Assembly: GCA_009733715.1 (NCBI GenBank)
Contig: WMKJ01000017.1
Span: 95,880-159,879 of the forward strand
Source of the DNA: Herpomyces periplanetae
Taxonomy: Eukaryota > Ascomycota > Laboulbeniomycetes > Herpomycetales > Herpomycetaceae
DNA: 64,000 nucleotides
Direction: 5' to 3'
In this document: piece after piece, positions 21,381 through 32,578 of the stretch
Layout of the letters: the number at the start of each line of letters is the position of its first letter
Numbering within the stretch: the first letter of the stretch is position 1
Translations under genes and position numbers: made by a program
The notes under the pieces: generated by a model
Seen by the model: only the letters and a program-made list of their open reading frames with translations
Told to the model about the DNA's origin: nothing
The model's database searches: none

Positions 21381-21468
21381 GTTAACACAGTTAACTCTGG
21401 CATTAACGCGAGGTATATCGCGCACGCGGATTTTTGTTAACGTTAACGGTTAATGGACCAAGGTTAAC
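21381..21468. promoter_or_regulatory. Cluster of five GTTAAC palindromes
   Basis: Perfect GTTAAC occurs at 21381, 21390, 21436, 21442 and 21463, two of them directly abutting, with further TTAACG half-matches between. At this base composition one copy is expected per roughly 3 kb. The cluster sits between the two divergent starts and is probably a binding-site array (inference). Confidence 0.5.
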
Positions 21469-21804
21469 TAAATTTTAACGGGTTTTTTCAGCGTCGGCAT
21501 ATACGCATACTTACGCTCGTGCACGACCTCGCGCACTTATACGTTAATACGCAGATATAAACGACACATGATGATCTGTTTAGTGAATGTTAAAATTTGG
21601 TACGCTTTCAGCGAAAGTTATTGAATCTCGGTGTTACAGACGTTCACATTATCTTTACCTACGTGACGAATGTTTTGTCACATTTACTTGTGTACGGCTT
21701 GTTTCAGTCCGCAACGGGTTTATCGATTAGCGTGTGCGCGTGCGCGCGCGCGATATATATCACGCTGCACTGCCCTGCCCTGCTTTACCTTTTTCAGTTA
21801 CTTA

Positions 21805-21826
21805 CACGCACGCACGCACGCACGCA
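21805..21826. repeat. (CACG)n tandem repeat
   Basis: About five and a half units of CACG/ACGC in tandem, in the leader region of the TFIIF gene. A separate CG-alternating run lies about 55 bases upstream. Confidence 0.8.
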
Positions 21827-21937
21827 ATTCTTCTTGCTTACCCGCTTGCCTGTCTGCCTAGTTAGCAACATCATCCTTATTTAAGCTTTGATTGTATTCG
21901 CGTACTCTTGCGCATAAGTTGTGTCTGGAGGTCGCTT

Positions 21938-24288
21938 ATGACTAATTCTCAATCTAAACCCGCATCGGGGGTCTCCTCTTCATCACCTTCTGTTTCCGTA
22001 TCGAACAATATTGCTCACAATCCTCCTGTGCGTCGGCGACCTCGGCAAACCAACCCGTTAGTCGTACGCAAAAATGGCGTTCGGTTACCCTCAATTCCTC
22101 TTCGCTCACGTCCCGTTGTCACTCCTGATAATAAAAGTGTTAATACGCTAGTACCCGGAAATGTACCCACATCCAATGCAGCAAAATCAGCGACGCCAAA
22201 TACTGTTCATGAAAATATCATTAGCAGTGTTAAACCTGCTTCATCGGCGCTTAGCCATAAGGATGAGCTAGCAGGTCAAGCAGCCGATGTCGAGAAACCA
22301 TATCGTGAAATTCCAGTGTACATAACACCGCGAAATCTTTTAGCGCAGCTTAGGCATCATGTTATACGCTTTCAAAGTGACAGACCCATAGATCCTACGG
22401 ATCAAGAAGAGTGGGTGAGGCCTGTACGTTTACATCGACGTGATCCTCGGTTACCTTCAGCAGATGCAAAGTCGTGTATGGATGGAGCCGAAGGGGCGGA
22501 TGGTGCGGAAGAAGAAGAAAAGGAGGCGATAAAAGGTGAAAGTGAACGGGAAAGGCTGCACGCTGAAGCCGTTAAAGCTGAACGTCGACGTATACGTGAA
22601 GAAAATCAAGCTCTTATAGCACCAACCGCCAGTAATGCTGGTAAAATGGGACGTTCGAATCATTTTGGCAAGAGATTTGAACAAGTATTCCAGAGTAACG
22701 ATTCACCTGAAGCTATTAAACGGGCTCGACTAAAGTATGAGGAAACTCTACCGTGGCATTTAGAAGACTATGATATTAAACGTGTATGGATGGGAACGTT
22801 TGAATCCGAACTATCAGAAAAGAGTCTAATGTTCATTAAGGAGCCGGGAGCTTCACCAGACTCGAGTCAGATACGTATAGTTCCGTTAGAAAAATGGTAT
22901 AGATTCAAGGAAAAAACTAAATTTCGCTTTCTCACAGCTGAGGAAGCCGAAGCGCATATGAATAAGAAGTTTAAAGATCCACGCTGGTTCATGGCAGCAC
23001 AACGTGCCGCGGAAGCACAAAAAGAGCTGGAGCGCAGTAAAACGGTGACCCGGGGTAGACTATTCAAGATAAAGAATGAAATGCCTAATCGAGATTCCAG
23101 TGACCTAGATGCTTTAGGGTCACGAGATGATACGGGATTAGGACATATTGATGATATGGATTTTGATGAAAAGGAAGAGTTTGCTGATGATGATGAGGGA
23201 GAGTTATTCGATAGTCATGACAAAGAAGCAGCAAAAATAACTGAAGAGCGTGTACGCAAGGAACAGTATGGCGCTAATGTATTTGGATTAGCGGATGAGA
23301 AACAAATAGACCGAGAGGAGAAACGTGAACAAAAGTTGATTGAAATGCAAAAGAAATTGGAAAAATCAACGCGAAAAGTTTTACTGCGTAAAGAAAAGAA
23401 TATTGACTTTCTTACAAGCGATGATGAAGATGAGTATAACTACGATGATTCAGACCCGTACGCGAGTGGAACGAGCGATGATGATACAGATCGAGAAAAG
23501 CGCGGGAAGCCAAGTACAGCTGATCCTAATGGTCCAAAAAGCGGGAACGGTAACGGTAACGGCAATGCTAGTAGCAGCGGAAGTGGAAGCGGTTATAACG
23601 GTATTTCTACGTCGAATGTTAACACGAGTGGAAACGCAACAAATTCCTCAAAAGTTAAGTGCAAAGAAACATTATCCAACGACAAAACGGCGAACAACAA
23701 TAAAAAAGGACTACCTACTTCGGAAGGTGCTGTATCGTCTAGTCTTTCTGCTCTGAAACGCCCAGCCCTATCGCCCGAGGAAGGCGCAAACCAGGAAACT
23801 TCCCGAAAGAAATTAAAGAAGGTGCACTCTACGTCCTCTGCTTCTTCCATTTCCTCCTCTTCCGCTCTACCCTCCAACGTTTTACCGTCGCATCCCGTAA
23901 AAAAGGAAGCAACCCTTGCGAATCTACCCAATGGGAAGCTCGCCGCCGCCGCCGTTGTACCTGGAGAAGGTTTGGTTGGGGGCGCATCTTGCACTGATTC
24001 GGGGGAATCAAAGAAGCGTAAGCTTGCTTGTTGGTTTGGTGGATTTGTTTTCATGTATATGGTGTGTTTGCTAACATTTGTTCAACGCTTTCAGCGCCCC
24101 GTCGAATATCCCTCATGACGCCTGAACAAATTAAAGCGAAAATACCTCCCGAGGGAATTGATTTAAAAGCTCTCGTTGCCGTGTTTAAGGCATCTTGTGA
24201 CGATGAAGAGGACACCAAGAAATTTGTTTCGCGTGTTAAGAGTATTGCTTATTTTGATCCTAAGACTCGGCGGGTTTTTCAAAAATAG
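21938..24288 (+). CDS. TFG1: Transcription initiation factor IIF alpha subunit (RAP74/Tfg1)
   Basis: Large subunit of TFIIF, which binds RNA polymerase II and helps preinitiation-complex assembly and early elongation in the nucleus. Two exons (21938-24017 and 24095-24288) are separated by a 77-nt intron with donor GTAAGC, branch-like CTAAC and acceptor TTTCAG. The product has 757 residues. The N-terminal dimerisation domain is split: YREIPVYITPRNLLAQLRHH (about 115), then WHLEDYDIKRVWMGTFESEL and PRWFMAAQRAA after an insert. Next comes the long acidic and basic middle (FADDDEGELFD, KEQYGANVFGLADEK). The second exon carries the conserved C-terminal winged helix (MTPEQIKAKIPPEGIDLKAL, ending RRVFQK). 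Read without the intron, the protein would end in an unrelated hydrophobic tail. A Gly/Asn/Ser-rich linker (GNGNGNGNASSSGSGSG) lies near residue 540. Confidence 0.93.
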
Positions 24289-24787
24289 TTACCCCTGCTC
24301 ACCCAATCATTCTTGTAGTTTGTACGCTTCTTTTAGTTCGCATTACACTCCAGCGCGCATTGCTTTAATAGCATTAACCTACGCACACGCTTATCTGCTG
24401 CCTTTCTCACAGCTTTTAATGAACTCTCCAACCGCTGATGTTCACATTCTGCTTTTGCTTTATTTTCTGTTTCACTTTTACCCATCCTCCCTTTCCATAT
24501 ATATCCAACACACATGTTTGCGCACCTACGCACGACTGACTGTTCAGACTTTGCAACTTTACCTTAAACATACACGCAAATGCAAACTCATACATATTCT
24601 CGCACCTTACGCCAAGCCGTGCTCCCGTGCAATTTTTGCTAACATTTTACCAATTATGAAATTCAACTCAACCTATCCTTTCCCTTTTTCCCCCTCCCGT
24701 GCCCCGCACGTAACCATGCGCATGATATGCCCGTTAGACCTATGATCCTTGTACTCTGCACAGATGCGCGTGTATAAAATGATCAAT
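24289..24787. other. Convergent intergenic region, TFG1 / VPS35
   Basis: About 500 bases between two converging genes hold their 3' untranslated regions. The plus strand is C/T-rich, which leaves long open frames without family features. No RNA gene is recognised. Confidence 0.5.
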
Positions 24788-27700
24788 TCATACAATTTTT
24801 AACGGCTCTGTAACAACTCCGTCAATTTCCCGAGACCTGATATACTCTAATGTACGCATAAAATGGGCTTTGGCACTTTCCAATGCAGATGGTGTTGATC
24901 CCTTTCCATCTACCACCGAAAGAATGCTCGATGGCGTAAAGTTATGTTGCTTCAGAGTTTGACTGCTCGATACGGCTGCCGCCGCACTGTTGGTTGCAAA
25001 GTTGCTCACTTTCCCATTTGTTTCGGTGTTGCCTAATCCTTTGTCATTCGTAGTAGGGTTAACCATACTTCCACTTTTGTTAACTAACCCCGTTGTACTA
25101 GTCGACAAACTATCGTCGTCCGCATGGTGTAAATATGAGTAGATTAACTCGATGAGTCCGTTCACATATTTAACCGTTACCAACTCGTTGTTGCGATCAA
25201 CATAATAAACGTATCGATTTAAAATTTCCACAAATAACTCAATTGACACAGCCGCATCCATGCACGCATCTGCAACTCGAAGTGCCCTTTGTAAACACTC
25301 TAAAACTCTTCGATCATCACGAAATAACTATTCCAAATTAGTATAGAGCAGAGTCTTTCTTATACGTTCACTTACTTGCTCTCCATCTTCTTCTCCGCGC
25401 GCTTTAATTTCCGTAGCACGCCATAAATGACTTGCAAGGTAAACAGCTCGACACTGGTCGGGCGATTTCAACAGTTTACTACCATGTAAAGCAATCTTTG
25501 TGATGAGTGTATCATATGAGTCTTTGCGTAAATTTCGTGTACTTTGTAATGATCCTGCCATAATGCATAATGCTTGGAATTGGGCACGAGAATCGCTAAC
25601 CGCCTCTTCGTACGTACTTATAGCCTGAGCAAAAAATTCATAAGGCACTTCTTCCATTTCTACTTGGTCAGCAACTTGGCCTGCTACGACAAACAGCCGT
25701 AAAGCTAAGTCTTGACTTCCGCTAACGCGTGTGAATAAATTTGATATTAAAACATGCACCAACTTGAATAGTGAATTCAACATAGCTTTAGTACGTGTTA
25801 TTGCTTGAGGCGAAAGTAGTGGCACTGACACTTCGCCTTTCTTCCACGAATTCCACGCACGATTATCCACATCCGCTTCGCCTTCCTCGTCAACTGAATT
25901 ATCAAGCACCTCTCGGGTCCGATACATTGACTTAGCTAGAGTGAGTAGCGCAGTCACCATTGCTGGAGTAGTATACTTGATTTGTTCATTACACTCTTTA
26001 ATTAAAGCTGCCATAATCTTCAACATTTCAAACTGCTTGACGTTATCCTTTACCTTGATCAAATGAATAATTCGTGCTACCTTGCCTTGTTCTTCCATCA
26101 TTTCTTCTACATCAACACCTTTGCGAAAGCCTTGTCGTTGATAGGTTTGATAAGATTCTCCAAAGCACACTTGCCCCACAAAGTCCATACATTGAGATTC
26201 ATTCTGAAAAAATATTTCGAGTAAACCAAGAACAAGTTTAAGATACTCAACCGTTTCGATGTTCGTCCTTCGATCGATAAGAATTTGCGCAATACTTTTA
26301 GCAATTCTTCGTTGTGAATTCGAGGGAAGTGCATGTAATAACTTGAGAAAGTTTGGAAGCGATAATCCCGTAAATAATGATACATACGTAGTTACGGGTG
26401 TTAGCATCATATTAATGATACTTGACTGAACTCCATCACTGTGAAGCTCAGCACAGCTTGAACAATGAATTATCCAGTCGTACGTAAATTCCAATACTTG
26501 ATCCACGTAGATTAAACGGTCCGGGTAAGCCTTGAGGGCTAGTTTAACCAGAGATACTAGCAAGGTAATTGTATCTTGAATTGATACTTTCTGCGCGCTG
26601 ACTAGACTAGATATTTGCTCAAAAAATATTTCAAACAATTTCAACTTGGGATTTATCTCTGCATCCTCATTTTCAGCTGTGGTAATGTCTATTGCAGTTT
26701 CTACAGGTGTATGTAAGTCATTATCAGTAGCTGAAGTGTTAACTTCTTCAGTTTTATGCTCAATTAAACTAGCTCCGGGGCGCAGAAGGTCGAATGATGG
26801 CTTTGACTCTAATTCTTTTACTTCTTTGGAATCACTTACGGGTGAGCAAATACCTGGGGATCCGGAGAATGTTGCCTTGGTAGAAGCTTTATCAAGGGAC
26901 TCAAGTCTTTCACTGTCCCGGAATCCCATGAAGGTTTTATCTTGTATCAATTCTGAATCAAGTTTTCCAAGGCTCGGATTGATTGGCCGAGTAGATTTAT
27001 TTTTTTGGAAGGATAAATTACTCAATAAATCAGTGATGGCATTTTGTTCTTTGGTCAACTGATCATCGGGGGATTCAGTTGTCTGATCAGCCTGAACGTG
27101 AGAGGACAGTCTTTCCATGAGGCCAACAAGGATATTTTTAACCTTTACATCAGGATTAACGCGGGAGGTTGAAGCTAACAATTGATTAAGGGTATACAAA
27201 TGGAATTCCTCAGGAAACACTTGCGATACGATTTCAAGCAAGTACTCCTGGGCCAGTGAATCGCGGCATTGAACAATTTGTTCGAGTAAAGAGCCTAACA
27301 TTTTCTTGTGGTTATCTAAATTAACCAGTTGACTGAGCCTTACAAGATTGCTACCAACGAGAAGTTGAAGTTCTTGCCTCTCTTGACGACGAACCTCACG
27401 TTCTTTAGATGGGCCGGTATGCTGGAGCCTAACCCATAATTTGTTCATTTCAACGAAATTGGTGAAAACAAAGTTAATAGAATCCTGTAAACATCCACCA
27501 ACACCATCATCCGTGTGAACGGGTAAATGATCACGGGCTTGGCCCGTAAGGTAGTAGCGAAGGAACAGTCCACGAATAGGATGTTGAACACCACGGCTCA
27601 TCTCAAGCATATCACGTAAAATTTCTTTGACCGGTGCATCTGGGATACTCATATATGTTGTGCCAACCGTAATCATGAGGTATAACCGCGGGAGTATGTT

Positions 27701-28000
27701 ACCTGCATACTGTACAAATTCGTATAGATCAGCTAAATGGTTAACGGCATGATTTTCACGAAGAAATTCCGATAGATAGCGTAAAGCATCAAATACGCTC
27801 ATGTAAACTTCATAATATTGTTTGGGACCGAGGCTGTTGGTACGAAGTTCCGATATTAAAATAGAGCAACATTTTAGCCCGTCCATTAATTTACCAGGAG
27901 TATCGAGAAATTTCTTCATTTGTTGAGTTTGTCGTCGTATAACGTTTAAAGCTTCTTCAAGAGTGTGAGCTTGTTCTGCCGCTGGTTTAGCGGGTGCCAT
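24788..28000 (-). CDS. VPS35: Retromer core subunit Vps35
   Basis: Scaffold of the retromer coat that retrieves sorting receptors from endosomes to the Golgi. Two exons (25376-28000 and 24788-25327) join over a 48-nt intron with donor GTAAGT and a TACTAAT branch-like site, giving 1054 residues. The Vps26-binding PRLYLM motif lies at about residue 103 (GNILPRLYLMITVG), after the family start TLEEALNVIRRQTQQMKKFL. Helical-repeat sequence continues to RAVYLASHLW near residue 855. The splice restores GEQLFRDDRRVLECLQRALR and then MDAAVSIELFVEILNRY, which is Vps35 sequence. An acidic disordered loop (about 330-480) and a Ser/Asn-rich insert near the C-terminus are additions relative to the core. 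CACGTG lies 337 bp upstream. Confidence 0.96.
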
Positions 28001-29158
28001 GATGGCAATTTGAACGTTAAATCAACACGATTGATCCTTGATAAAAGCTGGATGTAGTTACTGAGTATTAGCAGTAAAGTAAAAGGATTAAACGAGGTCA
28101 AGGACACACTATTAAGAAACAACCCAATTTTTTTTGGTAATATTAATCAATCCAAGAAAAAATTACCCTTTAAAAGTAATTCCATTAAATTAAACCAAAA
28201 TTTTTCCTTTCAAGTTTAAAAGACACTTTTATAATCTTCTTTTCCTCCCAAAATCAACCATCACCATTTATTTCTTCAAAACGCGCTTCACCGACGCGTA
28301 ACGTGACGCGACGGTTTTCTAGACTAAGCCTGGAATCACGTGCGTAGCCGCCCATCTTATCCCGAAGATATGCCGGGTTATTGTGGCGTAGGGCTGTGGC
28401 AAAGGTGCCGGTCGCCGAGCGAATATCGAATTTGGACGTTAACTTGAACACAGATTCGACAGGAATTTGAACAAAATTGCTTTGCTTCCCGTTCAAACAC
28501 AAAAGTCAGCCAGTAAAGGCGAGATCTGATATATTGGTTATATATCTTCGTATTGTAATATCCCCGTCCTTCAAATACACCGGTCAAAAATTAAACTTTA
28601 GCAACAACAGTGAAATAGAACGCTTGCAGTACAGCAGTAATATGTATGAAACTGGCTACAGTAACTTCATTTAAGCTTAAGTTAACGGCGGGATCATTCA
28701 TGTAAAAAAATATTGTATCACTATCATAATGGAATATGCATCTGAAGCGTGGCAGCCGTAGACATGATTTTAGTCTCCATCATAAACAATGGCAATTTTG
28801 ATATTCATAAAAACGCCAATGCGAAAGGTGATGGTACTTAAAAGTTTAACTGGAATATCAATGATAGCGGCAATCTTATCGGTGATGACCGATGATGGGA
28901 ATAATCACAACGACGACAATACCACAATCTTTTTTCATAGCTGAACACACCCCACCTCTCTCCCTTGTTGACTCCATCTCGTTTCATGAAGCACACAAAA
29001 AGACAGAGCACCCAACTCATTTATGCCTAGTAAAATCTATATATTTATGTGCGATAATGTAAACGAAAGTCAACGCAAAAGCTACGTGATGCGCAATGTA
29101 ACAAAAAGTATTTTACTGACACGGTCGAGTAAAGGTAAGTTCAAGTATAAGAATCATA
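28001..29158. promoter_or_regulatory. Promoter region of VPS35 with a possible small ORF
   Basis: 1.16 kb lies between two minus-strand genes. It contains the VPS35 promoter (AT-rich DNA and CACGTG at 28337-28342), a protein-like minus-strand segment at 28254-28502 described separately, and AT-rich DNA from 28700 on with nothing recognisable. Confidence 0.5.
28254..28502 (-). CDS. Possible exon of an unidentified protein
   Basis: An open stretch of about 80 codons ends in TGA at 28254. Composition is protein-like and not low in complexity: it contains VESVFKLTSKFDIRS, then YLRDKMGGYARDSRLSLENR and RVTLRVGEARFEEI. There is no ATG at its beginning; a TGA precedes it, so an upstream exon ending before an AG acceptor at about 28474-28482 would be needed, and I cannot find that exon with confidence. 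I do not recognise the family. It lies 250 bp upstream of VPS35 on the same strand. It may be the last exon of a small gene or a chance frame. Confidence 0.35.
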   Translation of the reverse strand: MCLNGKQSNFVQIPVESVFKLTSKFDIRSATGTFATALRHNNPAYLRDKMGGYARDSRLSLENRRVTLRVGEARFEEINGDG

Positions 29159-31303
29159 CTACTGATTTTCTGGTTGAATTGAAGAGGACTCGCACGATAT
29201 ATCGCATTGAGATGATGTAGATTGATCATTTATCACATTGCAATCAATACCCGAATCAACAGGTATCAACGAAACTGATTTATCACTTGTTTCAACAGGT
29301 ACAGTATCCACTGTCATGGGGAGTGTTGTTCGACGTTTCGGCCCGCGGACACGATTCCTTCGTGTGTCGGACAACTTCGATATTGGAACTGTAGCTGGGT
29401 CATCTAACTTGGTTGCCAACAACGAAGTTTCATTGGATTGTGACGCTGATGTTGACTTTGGTGCTGATACAGTAGGTGAAACCAATGGAGGTGAGCGTTG
29501 CGCAGGTGTAGGATCTTTTCGATGAATATTTAAACCACTCTGGAGTCGATCATTAAGATCATTCAAGAATTTAGCATTAAGGGAAGCAATCTTAGATCCA
29601 ACTGGTCGAATTGTCGCTGATGATAATGAAGTGGCACTTGCCGTAGAGCTGACAGAATTATTTCCTGACATACTTTTTGTAATCGGAGATGATCTCCCAC
29701 CAATATTCAATGATGCCGATTTAATGATCGAGGGTCGAGCTGGAACTTTTGGTTTAATCTTTTCTTGATTATCTGGAGTTAATCCCGACGGCTTAACAGG
29801 TTTGGCTAGTGATTTTTTGGCCGTATCAACAGGTGATACGGTATCAGGAATACTAACCGTTGTAGTAAGTTGCAAATTTTCCGCTGTATCCTCCCAAATA
29901 TCTTTGGATGGAAACTTTACACCATAACCATCCCGTCGATTCAATCCATCTTGTGCTCGTATAGCTGCACGACCAGTTGTCGTTGAGTCTCCCAGAGTAA
30001 AGTTCCCATCTTCATCAATCTTAAACGGTTTAGCCTGACTCAAGCGCTCTAAATGCTCCGGAAGAATTTCCGGATTTGAAGTAACCCGTTCACTGCGCAA
30101 ATCAACTTCATTTTTAGTCGGTTTATTTTTCCCTTGTACGGGCGTTTCAACATCATCATTTTTGTTCGTTACAACCGTCTCCAAGTAACATATTTCCGGC
30201 GTATCCTCCCAAATATCTTTGGACGGGAACTTTGGAGTACGTCGAGGAAAAGAGCCATTCCCAGGATCCGATTCTTGTGACTTACAATGACTTGGGCTCT
30301 TTTGATCTGCGTCTTCATGAAATAAAGGTTCATATACCACAGACTCCTCTACTGCACTCTTTCCAGGTTTATCCCTAAGTTCGTCAGTATCACCAAAGTA
30401 ATCCGTGACAACTTGACCAAAATCTGAAGCCTGGCGAGGTCTAACAGCAGGTTTTTGACAGCTTCCAGGGGAAATTGGTTTGGTAATGATTGATCCGAGT
30501 ACCAAATTCTTTATATTACGGTTATCTTCTGAATCACTTGAATTTCGATACACGGGCAAATCTACATCAGAACTATAAATAGAGGCCGAACTGGCTATAC
30601 TAGCTAAATTTTCCACAACGTATTGAGCTGATTCTTCATCCGGTAAGCTAGTTGCATTTTCACTTGTCCCTACACCGCATCCAGTTCTCGCAGTATCTTC
30701 TACCAACTTATTCAATTCCACACTTGACAAATTCCATTCCCTTCTAAGTTCACCGGCCGCAGCAGGTCTATGTTCAACCTCCAATTCTTTAGCAAGGTCT
30801 TCCGGATGTTTTTTATACCAATCCATTTCCATTTTGCTCGTTGGTGCGACACCGTGCCCATGCAAGCCATAACTCCCAGGTGGTGTAATAAAGGGAATGT
30901 TAACACTTGACTTTTTACGTTTTGCTGCTGTAAGTGAATCCGATGCACTTCCCGGATCATCATCTTCACTTTGAGATGAAAGGTCAAGTCTCAAATTTGG
31001 AGCTGGAGCTTGAGCGTCTCCAGCAATGCGTAGTAGTGGGATCTGTAGTCCAACACTAGGAAATTCGGGCTCACGATACTCATTATTCAACGAGTCAAAG
31101 GAGACTCTAGGGCTTGATTCACTAGATATAGTATCTTTGACGCTTAGATTCTCCTTTGATACCGAATTGGAGGTAGGTTCATTGTGTAAACGCAAGCCTG
31201 TTTTTGATATGCGTGGGGGAACAACGGGAACGTGTAGATGATGTTTATCATTAATTGTAACACTAGGTAAGTGCTGAACATTTGGGGAGTTTTCCGTTGC
31301 CAT
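29159..31303 (-). CDS. AIM21: Aim21-family actin regulator
   Basis: In yeast, Aim21 works with Tda2 at cortical actin patches and binds capping protein, tuning actin assembly and mitochondrial inheritance. The single exon from ATG at 31303 encodes 714 residues. Almost all of it is low in complexity and Ser/Pro/Asp-rich. The family is recognised by short conserved islands: KFPSKDIWEDT twice (about residues 354 and 459), each followed by a YLETVV- or LQLTTTVS-like stretch, then SKIASLNAKFLNDLNDRLQ (about 568), and RRNRVRGPKRR (about 645), matching the DARKGRARGP-type motif of fungal Aim21. A longer frame begins at a TTG at 31375, but the ATG at 31303 with MATENSPNVQHLP is the better start. Two CACGTG boxes lie 452-482 bp upstream. 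Confidence 0.75.
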   Translation of the reverse strand: MATENSPNVQHLPSVTINDKHHLHVPVVPPRISKTGLRLHNEPTSNSVSKENLSVKDTISSESSPRVSFDSLNNEYREPEFPSVGLQIPLLRIAGDAQAPAPNLRLDLSSQSEDDDPGSASDSLTAAKRKKSSVNIPFITPPGSYGLHGHGVAPTSKMEMDWYKKHPEDLAKELEVEHRPAAAGELRREWNLSSVELNKLVEDTARTGCGVGTSENATSLPDEESAQYVVENLASIASSASIYSSDVDLPVYRNSSDSEDNRNIKNLVLGSIITKPISPGSCQKPAVRPRQASDFGQVVTDYFGDTDELRDKPGKSAVEESVVYEPLFHEDADQKSPSHCKSQESDPGNGSFPRRTPKFPSKDIWEDTPEICYLETVVTNKNDDVETPVQGKNKPTKNEVDLRSERVTSNPEILPEHLERLSQAKPFKIDEDGNFTLGDSTTTGRAAIRAQDGLNRRDGYGVKFPSKDIWEDTAENLQLTTTVSIPDTVSPVDTAKKSLAKPVKPSGLTPDNQEKIKPKVPARPSIIKSASLNIGGRSSPITKSMSGNNSVSSTASATSLSSATIRPVGSKIASLNAKFLNDLNDRLQSGLNIHRKDPTPAQRSPPLVSPTVSAPKSTSASQSNETSLLATKLDDPATVPISKLSDTRRNRVRGPKRRTTLPMTVDTVPVETSDKSVSLIPVDSGIDCNVINDQSTSSQCDISCESSSIQPENQ

Positions 31304-32578
31304 AGTGCTAAAGAATTTTAAATCGCGCTTGAGTAGATGGCAAGTGTATAGGAAAAATATAATAAGGTTCCGCAATAATGTTGAAGAGAATTAGTTATAG
31401 AAGTGAGCGAATGAAATAATAAAAATGAATACCAAAATACTTGCATAAAATATTATGCAAATAGTGGTAAGTCTGGTAATTGAGGATAGTTTAAGCAAAT
31501 GAATGGATTTAACGATAGTTGATCATAATTATCAGTAAGTGGACCAGGTATACCTTAAAATTAAGCTGGTGGCACGCGTAATATAACTCAATCTGTATAG
31601 AACACGAATAATCGTGCCAGAAAAAAATATAAATCCAACCGCAATCTTTTCCACTTCTCATCCACACGCGTTTATATCGTCTGCGTTGTCGCCGTTAATG
31701 AGAAGTTTTCTTCGCCAAAATCTAGAAATTTTTTCTTAAATTTCCATGCATGCTCACGTGATCAACCTTTTGAGACTGTCACGTGTCATACAGAGTGGCT
31801 GAGCATCTTACACTTAGGTTGGGGATGCGGGGTGGGAATGAACGAGCTTTGGTTAGTGAAAAGGATGAGACTTGTTTAATGTTCGATTTTACAATAATTG
31901 ATAGTTTATAAATTTAGTATAATAGGACTATTAACATGTAAAACTATCGATTTTACATGGGAATTTGGAATGATCAGTTTGTTCACTTAACATAATCATT
32001 ATTTTAAGTTACCTCGGAATGACACTGAAGGATAATTGTCAAATACTATACTCTCTTAGAACAACACCACCCAACAATCCCATAACTTTATACAATACCC
32101 TAATTGTATTTTTCAATATTTTCCCCAATTCAATTCAATTATTCTTCCACGTTCAAGTCAAATAATCTTTTTGTTCCCCGTCTTACCACACAATATTCCA
32201 TCAATAATTCAAGCTTTTTGTCCTCCCTCTTTACCCATAATCGACGCCGCTCATACGTTTTTCCGGCCCGACAAACCGGACAGATTAATAAGCTATTATG
32301 TGGTCATTCAACGGAACAATGTGGTTCCAGGAATGAGGCTGTGCAGATATAAACATTTTTGTCCAAAAGAAAAACGCAAAAACCGTGGAAGAAATAGGTT
32401 TAAAACGATACTGTTTTTTAATCAAGTGGAAACAAAAAGGTGTATTCAAAAAATTTTAGCAAAAAGGAACTAAGAGAGTCAAAAAACGAGCAGCTAAGCT
32501 TGCTATAAACTCTAATGCTAGCCGCCAAAATTATACAAGTTTGTCTGCCACATTGACTACGCAAAAGGGTCGATGAGA
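31304..32578. promoter_or_regulatory. Promoter of AIM21 and 3' region of GCV2
   Basis: 1.27 kb lies between two minus-strand genes. Two CACGTG boxes lie at 31755-31760 and 31780-31785. The rest is AT-rich, with frames up to 100 codons that lack an ATG and any family feature. Confidence 0.55.
31755..31785. promoter_or_regulatory. Twin CACGTG boxes (AIM21 promoter)
   Basis: Two perfect palindromes lie 25 bases apart start to start; the first is TCACGTGA. They repeat the paired arrangement seen upstream of VMA16. Confidence 0.5.

Larger units (their letters stand above)
21023..21937. promoter_or_regulatory. Divergent promoter, Cid1-type gene / TFIIF alpha
   Basis: The 915-base region lies between two divergent starts. 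It holds a CACGTG at 21218-21223 with a CATGTG 14 bases before it, a cluster of five GTTAAC palindromes in 21381-21468, a CG-alternating run (about 21730-21752) and a CACG tandem repeat (21805-21826) near the TFIIF start. No family-like coding frame is present. Confidence 0.6.

Noticed and set aside
24018-24118. Hydrophobic C-terminal tail on the TFIIF subunit
   Set aside because: This is translated intron. Splicing 24018-24094 gives the conserved winged-helix end instead.
24176-24745. 189-codon plus-strand frame overlapping the TFIIF second exon
   Set aside because: It is a shadow frame of the real exon extended into C/T-rich 3' sequence.
32171-32473. 100-codon plus-strand frame between AIM21 and GCV2
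   Set aside because: It has no ATG near its beginning and no recognisable motif; it is probably chance.
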